A stretch of 64,000 bases of DNA from an uncultured Flavobacteriales bacterium. GTDB taxonomy: Bacteria > Bacteroidota > Bacteroidia > Flavobacteriales > Schleiferiaceae. Each line of letters begins with the position of its first letter. Positions within the stretch are counted from its first letter, which is position 1. The notes beneath the pieces are model-generated. The model saw only the letters and a list, made by a program, of their open reading frames with translations. It was not told the DNA's origin and ran no database searches. Location: positions 1,459,734 to 1,523,733 of the forward strand of contig CAJXKC010000001.1 in NCBI GenBank assembly GCA_913055685.1. Direction: 5' to 3'. Both the position numbers and the translations under genes were made by a program. This document shows positions 18,136 to 24,823 of the stretch, piece by piece.

Positions 18136-19004
18136 GACGATTCCTTAAATTCTTGTAATAGTTCATTTAGGCTTTCGCCTGATGGAATCCCGAGATAGCT
18201 CTTTAAATCTTGCAGTAACATTTTTCTGGCGGTAGAATTACGATAGATTTCGGCGGCGGGGGCAGCCTGACTTTTAGAAAGTTTCCTGCTTCCATCCATA
18301 AGTAAAGGGTGGTGGTGAAACTTAATGGCCTGAAAGGCTTTTAAATCTAAGCTTTCAGCTATTAATGCTTGGCAAATACTCGAATCGAATAAATCTTCCC
18401 CACGCAGGATGTGGCTAATGCCAAAATGCAGGTCGTCTACCAGTGAGCTTAGTTGATAGGCAACATGACCATCTTTGGAATAGAGGATGGGGTAAGCTAA
18501 AGCTGTACTTAACTCATCAGATCGCTGGGCCTGCTGCCAGCCTTGAAGGACAATCTCCCCTGAGTTTTTCTTCCAACGTAAGCTCAAGTTCTCAGAGTCT
18601 TGCCATTTAAAATTTCGCTCCAAACAATGCCCATCGTAAAAGCCATCTGCAGTGCGGGCCAAAATGTCTTTTCGGCTGCAATTGCAAGCAAAGAGGGCCT
18701 CTCTTTCCTCTAAGTTCTGCAAGGCAGCAAGGTATAAGTCTTCTCGGTTCTTTTGTGACCAGTTTTTTTCGAAATCGTCGATGCTATGCGGACCCTCATC
18801 ATAATCTAGCCCCAGTGCATCTAAGCTGCGGAAGATGTCCTCTAGGTATTCTGGTCGATAGCGTTGCCGGTCTAAATCGTCTATCCGCAATAAAATAGAA
18901 AGTCCCTCCTTGCGAGCCATCAACCAATTTAAGGCGAAGGCAAAAAGGTTTCCACGGTGTAGAAAACCGGATGGGGTAGGAGCAATACGGGTTTTTTGCG
19001 GCAT
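18132..19004 (-). CDS. gluQ: Glutamyl-Q tRNA(Asp) synthetase-like protein
   Basis: A 290-residue paralog of the GluRS catalytic domain with no anticodon-binding domain. TRIAPTPSGFLHRGN carries the HIGH-type site, the CNCSRKD ... YDGHC stretch (about 115-137) supplies Cys/Tyr/Cys zinc ligands, and KLSKS is the KMSKS motif. GluQ enzymes attach glutamate to queuosine in tRNA(Asp). The distant relationship to GltX makes another tRNA or amino-acid activation role possible. The C-terminal tail carries the dispersed SGES element (IPSGESLNE). Confidence 0.85.
   Translation of the reverse strand: MPQKTRIAPTPSGFLHRGNLFAFALNWLMARKEGLSILLRIDDLDRQRYRPEYLEDIFRSLDALGLDYDEGPHSIDDFEKNWSQKNREDLYLAALQNLEEREALFACNCSRKDILARTADGFYDGHCLERNFKWQDSENLSLRWKKNSGEIVLQGWQQAQRSDELSTALAYPILYSKDGHVAYQLSSLVDDLHFGISHILRGEDLFDSSICQALIAESLDLKAFQAIKFHHHPLLMDGSRKLSKSQAAPAAEIYRNSTARKMLLQDLKSYLGIPSGESLNELLQEFKESS
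18170..18184 (-). repeat. Dispersed 15-bp SGES-coding element, copy 2
   Basis: The minus strand reads CATCAGGCGAAAGCC, identical to the copies at 1840 and 43834 and in the same reading phase, near the C-terminus of the GluQ-like protein. Confidence 0.6.
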
Positions 19005-19041
19005 TATCCAAAGAACGGAATTCTTGTTTTATTTTGCGGGC

Positions 19042-19593
19042 ATGAAAGCAATGTTGGGGAGATTCTTTTTCAAATTAATGGGTTGGAAACTAAAGGCTTC
19101 TATTACCGAAGAAATGAAGCATTCGGTAATGGTGGCCGCACCGCATACTTCCAACTGGGATTTCCCTTTCGCTTTGGCTGCCTTTTGGATGATGGGTTTG
19201 GATTTAAAGTACTTCATCAAAGACTTTTATACTAAAGGTTTACAGGGTTATTTCTTTCGTTGGACGGGAGCCATTGGCGTTAATCAGAAGGCTAAGAATA
19301 ACCTTACGGAATATGCCATTCAGCAATTAAAGCAGCACAAAATGGTAATTCTAGTACCAGCCGAAGGCACGCGTAAGCGAGTCGAGAAATGGCGCACCGG
19401 ATTTTATACCATCGCTCGAGAAGCGGGCGTCCCCATTAGTTTAGGCTACCTCGATTTTAAAAGGAAAGAAGCCGGCACGATGGGCGTTTTCTGGCCCAGT
19501 GGCGACTTCGAAAAGGATATGGAGTTTATCCAAGAAAAGTACCTCGATAAAGAGGGTAAACATCCCGAAAATTACAATCCCCAGATCTATTAG
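19042..19593 (+). CDS. 1-acyl-glycerol-3-phosphate acyltransferase-like protein
   Basis: A 183-residue member of the PlsC-like acyltransferase superfamily. APHTSNWDF holds the HX4D catalytic motif and VPAEGTRKR the substrate-binding EGTR motif. A hydrophobic stretch (FPFALAAFWMMGLDL) suggests membrane association. It is shorter than classical PlsC (~240), as in the small lysophospholipid acyltransferase family of Bacteroidota. The ATG at 19042 was preferred over an upstream in-frame ATG because it places the HX4D motif about 35 residues in and avoids overlap with gluQ. It shares a TTAG stop tetranucleotide with the convergent SDR gene. Confidence 0.85.
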   Translation: MKAMLGRFFFKLMGWKLKASITEEMKHSVMVAAPHTSNWDFPFALAAFWMMGLDLKYFIKDFYTKGLQGYFFRWTGAIGVNQKAKNNLTEYAIQQLKQHKMVILVPAEGTRKRVEKWRTGFYTIAREAGVPISLGYLDFKRKEAGTMGVFWPSGDFEKDMEFIQEKYLDKEGKHPENYNPQIY

Positions 19594-20309
19594 GAACCCG
19601 GTGGGCGACTTGGGCGAACTTCTACCTTTGAAGGCAAAGTACGTGGATGTATCTTCAATAAGTCCACAATCATCTGACCTAAATCTTCAGGCTGAATTTT
19701 CCAAGCGTCGGCTTCTGAAGGCTCATGCCCATTAAAGTGACTAGTTACTGAGCCGGGCATTATGGTGGTTACTTTCACATCATAAGGACGGAAGTCAAGC
19801 ATGGCCGCCTGCGAAAGGCCGGTAACCGCAAATTTACTGGCATTATAGGCGCTTCCTTTACCGAAGAAATTTGTGCCGGCTAAACTGCTGATAGTAAAAA
19901 TGTATCCCTTGCTCGCCTTTAATGCTTCGGCGGCGGCCCGCATACTGTAAAATACTCCATTTACATTGGTTTCAATAACCGCATTCCAATCTTCTACTTC
20001 CATTTCGTCGAGAGCTGCGAAATGGCCAATACCAGCATTGGCAACTAAGACATCAATTTGACCCCATTGTTCCATAATCTTTTGTACGGCATTTGCTTGT
20101 TCGTCGTAATTGCGAACATCCAATTCTAGGGCCAAGACTTCCCCACCGTGAGTGCTACTTAAACTTTCGGCAGCTTCTTGGGCACTCTTTAAACTGCGAC
20201 TACTAATGGCCACTTTCATTCCTTCCTTCAAAAGGCATTCGGCAATGCCGTAGCCAATACCTTTATTTCCCCCAGTGATGAGGGCTACTTTATCGTATAG
20301 TTGTGTCAT
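19590..20309 (-). CDS. SDR family oxidoreductase
   Basis: A 239-residue classical short-chain dehydrogenase. ALITGGNKGIGYGIA (TGxxxGIG cofactor loop), LVANAGIGH (NAG motif; here ANAG), Ser in TISSLAG, and YNASKFAV (YxxxK) complete the catalytic set. The serine/arginine after the second strand (SSRS) suggests NADP(H) preference. The substrate is unknown. It lies 16 bases after the SRAP gene and may be cotranscribed with it. Confidence 0.9.
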   Translation of the reverse strand: MTQLYDKVALITGGNKGIGYGIAECLLKEGMKVAISSRSLKSAQEAAESLSSTHGGEVLALELDVRNYDEQANAVQKIMEQWGQIDVLVANAGIGHFAALDEMEVEDWNAVIETNVNGVFYSMRAAAEALKASKGYIFTISSLAGTNFFGKGSAYNASKFAVTGLSQAAMLDFRPYDVKVTTIMPGSVTSHFNGHEPSEADAWKIQPEDLGQMIVDLLKIHPRTLPSKVEVRPSRPPGS

Positions 20310-20325
20310 AGATTATTGCTTGTTT

Positions 20326-21132
20326 TTAGAATAACTCCATTTGCGCATTATCGTTCGCGCTATCTTCTTCCAATTCGGGGTAGTGATATTCTTCCAAAGC
20401 TTGCTTTACATTGCCTAAAGCTTTTTTTCCGCGAATTGGGGCTACGGCGTGGGCTTTCAAGTTATCGTCGTGATAAGGTTGGCTAAGGTGCTCCAGTCGT
20501 TCTTTCGGATTAGCTTCCCAGTCTTCCAGCCATAAATCTTGGTTCTCGCGGTCTAGGATAAGAGGCATACGGGGACCTTTTAGCTTGGGATTGTTATGAA
20601 TTTCGCTTAACAAAGCATTCCCTTCGGTCGTTACAATGCTAAAGCTTCGCCAAACTCTTCCCGTCTCAGGGTCGGTCCAATCGGCACTTATACCGGCCAG
20701 TATCATGGGGCCTTCGTCTTCATGCTGCACTAAAAAAGGAAAGCTCTTGCCGTTTTTATGATGATGCTCAAAGAACCCATCAGTTACTACCAGGCAGCGA
20801 CCTTTTTTTGCCGCCTGCCTAAAAGCGGGTTTTTCTAGCAAGGTCTCGCTACGGGCATTTAGAGTTCGGTTCCAAATGCTGGTGGCTTGTTCTTTATCTT
20901 TCACCCATGAGGGGACTAAACCCCAAAGTCGGGCTTCTACTTCGGGATTGTCTAGATCTCTTAGAATCGGAAGACTTGGATGCGCATAGCCACTGGCATG
21001 GAAGACTGGTCCCTGCGTTTCTCGAATCCGCAAAAACTGCTCTTCCAATTCTTGGATGGTATCCTCACTATAGCCCAAGCGTTTGCCATAATCGAGCGCA
21101 CGGCGGGTAAGGGAAAGCGAATCGTAGCACAT
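20326..21132 (-). CDS. SRAP (HMCES/YedK) abasic-site processing protein
   Basis: A 268-residue SOS response-associated peptidase-family protein. MCYDSLSLT gives Cys2, which becomes the N-terminal residue and forms a thiazolidine crosslink with abasic sites in single-stranded DNA. NARSETLLEKPAF, CLVVTDGFFEHH (active-site Glu) and SEIHNNPK...RMPLIL (His) are the family landmarks. It is slightly longer than E. coli YedK (222). It protects abasic sites at replication forks. No LexA-type site was recognised upstream. Confidence 0.93.
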   Translation of the reverse strand: MCYDSLSLTRRALDYGKRLGYSEDTIQELEEQFLRIRETQGPVFHASGYAHPSLPILRDLDNPEVEARLWGLVPSWVKDKEQATSIWNRTLNARSETLLEKPAFRQAAKKGRCLVVTDGFFEHHHKNGKSFPFLVQHEDEGPMILAGISADWTDPETGRVWRSFSIVTTEGNALLSEIHNNPKLKGPRMPLILDRENQDLWLEDWEANPKERLEHLSQPYHDDNLKAHAVAPIRGKKALGNVKQALEEYHYPELEEDSANDNAQMELF

Positions 21133-21214
21133 GCCACGAAGTTAAACATTGACTCGCTTTCTTCTAAACTAATCGCAATGCTTACTTTTATTCGGTATAC
21201 CAATATGCCACTTT

Positions 21215-22534
21215 ATGCTTTGTTTTAAGTACCTCAGACCAATCCTCTTTGCGCTCCTTTTATCGGTAGCCTTTTCGGCTTGTAAGCCTAGGGAAGGAGA
21301 TAGTGGTCCTAGTAAAACAGAGATACGAGAAGCAGCTGGGGCCTATCAATTATTGGTCGACGGGGATCCCTATTTCATAAAAGGTGCCGGCATGCAGTCG
21401 GGTAATATGGAGGCACTAGCTGCCCATGGAGCCAATACATTTCGCACTTGGCGGTTAAGCAATGGGCGTATTCCAGTAACCGAATTATTAGATAAGGCAG
21501 ATTCTTTAGGCTTAAAGGTGGTGATGGGTTTAGACGTGGGTTTAGAGCGTAAAGGCTTCGATTACAATGATGACAAGGCTGTTTCCCTGCAATTGGAACG
21601 CATCCGTACAGAAGTTAATTCTATAAAAGATCACCCTGCCTTATTACTCTGGCTTATCGGTAACGAATTGAACCATCATGCCGAAAACCCAAAAGTCTGG
21701 GATGCGGTAAATGATATTTCTAAAATGATTCATCGCGAAGACCCCTATCATCTTACCAGTACCCCACTTGCCGGGATGAATAAGGAAGATGTGGAAATGG
21801 TGATGGAAAGGGCCCCTGACCTTGATTTTTTAAGTGTACAGATGTACGGTGAGATTGAAATACTAAGCCGTCGTATAGCTGAGTCGGGCTATGATGGTCC
21901 TTTAATGATTACTGAGTGGGGCGCCACTGGTTATTGGGAGGTTCCTAAAACCGATTGGGGTGCGCCAATCGAAAATAATAGTTCCGTTAAAGCCGATTAT
22001 TATCACAGTCGCTACCAGCAATCTATTGCGGCAAACTCGGAGCAGATTATTGGCTCCTTTGTCTTTTTGTGGGGTCAAAAGCAGGAGCGCACGCCGACCT
22101 GGTTTGGGATGTTCATGCCCGATGGAAAAGAGTCGGAGTCCATCGATGTGATGCACAAAGTTTGGAAGGGCGACTGGCCGGCGAATCGGAGTCCACGCCT
22201 CAAGGGTTTTAGCTTGGATGGACGCCAAGCAGAAGATAACATTCAATTAATGGCGGGTGACCTCTATCCTGCGCAAGTTGAAGTAAATGACCCGGATGGC
22301 GATAGCTTGGTCTATCATTGGGAAATTAGGCGAGAAAGTGAATCAAAAGCCACGGGAGGCGACCGTGAGTCGGTGCCCGAGCTTATCCCTGGATTATTTG
22401 AAGGGGAAGTAGATGCATCCGTCAATTTCACTGCGCCTAGTGATAGCGGAGCTTACCGGCTTTTCATTTATGTGGAAGATGGACAAAACCACGTGGCCCA
22501 TGCCAATATTCCTTTTTGGGTAAGTATCCGTTAA
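21215..22534 (+). CDS. Lipoprotein glycoside hydrolase, GH2/GH5-like TIM barrel
   Basis: A 439-residue outer-membrane or periplasmic lipoprotein. The signal sequence ends in a lipobox (VAFSAC, Cys at 23). The barrel begins DGDPYFIKGAGMQSG and GANTFRTWR; LLWLIGNELNHH has the acid/base Glu after Asn (clan GH-A) and LMITEWGATG the nucleophile Glu. After about residue 330 follows an Ig-like domain (DPDGDSLVYHWEI, GAYRLFIYVEDGQ). It probably acts on a beta-glucan or another beta-glycoside; specificity cannot be assigned. The 39-bp hairpin repeat begins 7 bases after the stop. Confidence 0.85.
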   Translation: MLCFKYLRPILFALLLSVAFSACKPREGDSGPSKTEIREAAGAYQLLVDGDPYFIKGAGMQSGNMEALAAHGANTFRTWRLSNGRIPVTELLDKADSLGLKVVMGLDVGLERKGFDYNDDKAVSLQLERIRTEVNSIKDHPALLLWLIGNELNHHAENPKVWDAVNDISKMIHREDPYHLTSTPLAGMNKEDVEMVMERAPDLDFLSVQMYGEIEILSRRIAESGYDGPLMITEWGATGYWEVPKTDWGAPIENNSSVKADYYHSRYQQSIAANSEQIIGSFVFLWGQKQERTPTWFGMFMPDGKESESIDVMHKVWKGDWPANRSPRLKGFSLDGRQAEDNIQLMAGDLYPAQVEVNDPDGDSLVYHWEIRRESESKATGGDRESVPELIPGLFEGEVDASVNFTAPSDSGAYRLFIYVEDGQNHVAHANIPFWVSIR

Positions 22535-22541
22535 TCGGCTG

Positions 22542-22581
22542 TTTTTTTCGATAAATGGTCATTAATCTTCGATTATCGGTA
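22542..22581 (+). repeat. 39-bp hairpin repeat, copy 1
   Basis: Direct repeat of the sequence at 24713-24751 (36 of 39 positions equal). Internal stem GATAAATG-GT-CATTAATC with one mismatch; the partner copy shows a compensating T-A to C-G change. It lies downstream of the paralogous outer-membrane protein genes. Confidence 0.65.
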
Positions 22582-22600
22582 AAGCTGCTATTATTCATAA

Positions 22601-22628
22601 AAAAGCCCCTTACCGAAAGATAAGGGGC
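22601..22628 (-). terminator. Terminator of the 22650-24610 gene pair
   Basis: GCCCCTTA and TAAGGGGC pair around an 8-base loop. The minus-strand transcript ends in a U-run. Confidence 0.8.
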
Positions 22629-22649
22629 CACAAAGGTCTTTTGAATTGT

Positions 22650-23657
22650 TTAAGGATTGATAAATCCAATGCTTAGGCCGAGGTTAATCATCGCCGGACC
22701 ATCTTCCAAGAAGGGGTACCAATTAATTCCGGCGGTATAACCCATGGTAATATTGTTCTCCCAGAAAGGTAGAATCTGAATAAAGTCGTAGTCTAAACCA
22801 AAACCAAAGCTTTTGGCCACCTCTCCAAAATGGTCGCCGTTTTCAAAGGCTTCAGTTTCCCTGCTTGCAAAGCTGCCGCCATTGCTGCTATAGTAATCGT
22901 ATTCCCCTTGAACTCTAGTGCTTAAGGGAAGCATCAACTTTAATAAGTAACGAGAATCAGTTAAGTTCTTTTTTGGCGCTCCATCGAGGGTGTATTCACG
23001 GCGACGCAGGGTACGGTAGCTAATCCCAATTTCAAGCTGCGTAATAGCAATGCCATTCACACTTACTCGATGAATGGAATCGAATCGAGTCGGTAGGTTT
23101 TCCAGCGCAGTCAAATCATTATAGTTCTCGTAATAGAAGTGCTGTAAATTATTTATTCCGGCCATTACTTCCCATTTACGGGTTTTAGTTACGGGGGCCT
23201 TTATTACATAATTTGTTGAGTAGCGCGCATTTGCAGTAACCATGGTGGTGCGTGAGCCGATAACAATTCCGCGTCGGTCTTTTACGGTGTTTTCTGCAAA
23301 AGTGTAAAAGCCTTGCAAGCCCATACGCTGGAGACTGGGGGTGTTTTCATCGGCCTCAAAGCCTGAGCCGAAATTAAGATTGCCTTTTAATTGTAGGTCA
23401 TCGTTCCATTGGTAAAAGCCTTCTACGCCAAATATGTAAGATGGACCTTGTACATAGTCGAATACTTCACCGCCCAGTTCGGAAAAAGCGGTAAGCTCGG
23501 CATTAAATTGAACGGTCCACTTGGCTGGTTTTTTGGATTGGTCGCTTAGCAGTTCAAAATCCACTTCCACTCCATCTTCGAAGGTGTAAGTCTTTTCTTG
23601 GGCAAAGCTCAATAGGCTGCTAAAGCTAAAGGCTAGAAAGGCTAGTTTTTTAATCAT
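22650..23657 (-). CDS. Outer-membrane beta-barrel-like protein, paralog B
   Basis: A 335-residue exported protein with signal peptide (1-19, SSLLSFAQ). The rest alternates polar and hydrophobic residues with many aromatics, and ends in strand-like segments (NITMGYTAGINWYPF, MINLGLSIGFINP) as in outer-membrane barrels. Its neighbour at 23672 has the same layout: SIPWMIRFQT/KWTVQFNAE after the N-terminus, a central NxxHNLEIGIARR / ITQLEIGISYR segment, then LLKLMLPLS / ILKMQLPLS. The two are probably ancient tandem duplicates, 14 bases apart and cotranscribed. Function unknown. Confidence 0.75.
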   Translation of the reverse strand: MIKKLAFLAFSFSSLLSFAQEKTYTFEDGVEVDFELLSDQSKKPAKWTVQFNAELTAFSELGGEVFDYVQGPSYIFGVEGFYQWNDDLQLKGNLNFGSGFEADENTPSLQRMGLQGFYTFAENTVKDRRGIVIGSRTTMVTANARYSTNYVIKAPVTKTRKWEVMAGINNLQHFYYENYNDLTALENLPTRFDSIHRVSVNGIAITQLEIGISYRTLRRREYTLDGAPKKNLTDSRYLLKLMLPLSTRVQGEYDYYSSNGGSFASRETEAFENGDHFGEVAKSFGFGLDYDFIQILPFWENNITMGYTAGINWYPFLEDGPAMINLGLSIGFINP

Positions 23658-23671
23658 CTAATTGATTGAAT

Positions 23672-24610
23672 TTAGGGTTTATTTTGGCCCCATCCGGTGA
23701 AGAGGCTTAAGTTAAAATAAGGACCAGTTTCGTTTAAAATAGGATATAGACCTGCGCCTATTCGGTAGCCGAAAAAGAGATTAGACTGACTCGGAGTGAG
23801 GTTCCAAATTCCTTCAAAACCAAAGTAAAACCCTAACCGGCGAAACTCTTCATCGAATAAGTTACTTTGCTTGGCCACCATTTGACTATTGTCTGCGGCG
23901 GTGTAGAGGTAATTGGCAGTCCGACTCAGCGGAAGCTGCATTTTTAAAATCCAGCGTTTATCATAGGTGCTGCCGCGTTGCTGTTCCAAAATGCTCAGGA
24001 AGTTTCGCTTTTGAACACGACGGGCTATGCCTATTTCTAAATTGTGAACCTGATTGTAATTGATATCGACAAAGTCACTGCGAGCCCCAGCGGGTAAATC
24101 TGCAAGATCGCTTTGAAAACTGCGTGCCAGGCTATGCCCCATAGAGCTTAAGCCACCGTAAAACTCCCAGCTGTAATGCGTCTTTAATTTAAGCTTTAAA
24201 AGCCCTAGACTGTAAGCTTCCTTGAAAAGCACTCGATGGGTACTGCTTTGTACATTACTGTAAAATTGATAGTAAGCACCGAGGTCTAGTTGGTAGGCTT
24301 GGTCACTCTGGTCTTCTTTTAAGAAGCCCAACATCGCATTGGCTTGGAAACGGAGTTTTTGATGGTATTGATAATCGAAACTTAATCCGCTAAGCACTTG
24401 TACAAATTGAATACCCCCGAAGAGACCGTTGTCTGCGGCAGTCTGAAAGCGAATCATCCAAGGAATCGACTGTTCTGGGATATCAGCCACAAGCTCATAC
24501 TTAATAGACTCCCGCTTAAAGGATTTCGGTGATCTCCGATTCGATTGGGCCGAGAGGTAATTAGTGCAAAGGGCAATTATGAGGAAGGCTAGCGAAGCTC
24601 TGATTCTCAT
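23672..24610 (-). CDS. Outer-membrane beta-barrel-like protein, paralog A
   Basis: A 312-residue exported protein with signal peptide (1-21, TNYLSAQS). Same predicted barrel architecture and the same landmark segments as the gene directly downstream (EIGIARRVQKR, ILKMQLPLSR, FFGYRIGAGLYPI near the end). First gene of the pair; a repeat copy and a heptad repeat fill the spacer to dnaE-2 upstream. No family name recognised. Confidence 0.75.
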   Translation of the reverse strand: MRIRASLAFLIIALCTNYLSAQSNRRSPKSFKRESIKYELVADIPEQSIPWMIRFQTAADNGLFGGIQFVQVLSGLSFDYQYHQKLRFQANAMLGFLKEDQSDQAYQLDLGAYYQFYSNVQSSTHRVLFKEAYSLGLLKLKLKTHYSWEFYGGLSSMGHSLARSFQSDLADLPAGARSDFVDINYNQVHNLEIGIARRVQKRNFLSILEQQRGSTYDKRWILKMQLPLSRTANYLYTAADNSQMVAKQSNLFDEEFRRLGFYFGFEGIWNLTPSQSNLFFGYRIGAGLYPILNETGPYFNLSLFTGWGQNKP

Positions 24611-24712
24611 TAAATAGGTTATAGACGGGCGAAGCTAAAGACTACCTTTTAAATATCAAATATCATGTTGCCCTAATTTTTGAAAGGCGGCTGTCATTTC
24701 GTTTAAGCTTTA

Positions 24713-24751
24713 TTTTTTCGATAAACGGTCGTTTATCTTCGATTATCGGTA
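24713..24751 (+). repeat. 39-bp hairpin repeat, copy 2
   Basis: Same orientation as copy 1 at 22542. Perfect stem GATAAACG-GT-CGTTTATC. An alternative long-range pairing CGATAA...TTATCG is also possible in both copies. The pair of copies brackets the two paralogous genes. Confidence 0.65.
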
Positions 24752-24785
24752 TTAATAGCTTTCGAACCTTAGATTAACCCCTCCA

Positions 24786-24820
24786 AACTCTAGACTCTAG
24801 ATTCTAAACTCTAAACTCTA
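24786..24820. repeat. Heptad tandem repeat, five units
   Basis: Five consecutive 7-base units of the form RAYTCTA (AACTCTA, GACTCTA, GATTCTA, AACTCTA, AACTCTA), ending just before the stop of dnaE-2. Related TAGAGTC/TCTAGATTCTA stretches occur in the spacers at 29071 and 34042. Confidence 0.7.
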
Positions 24821-24823
24821 CTC

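Noticed and set aside
22542-22581. Terminator of the glycosidase gene
   Set aside because: The T-run lies before the hairpin on the plus strand, and the same sequence recurs elsewhere as a repeat.
24786-24820. CRISPR array
   Set aside because: The units are 7 bases, directly adjacent, with no spacers and no cas genes in the window.
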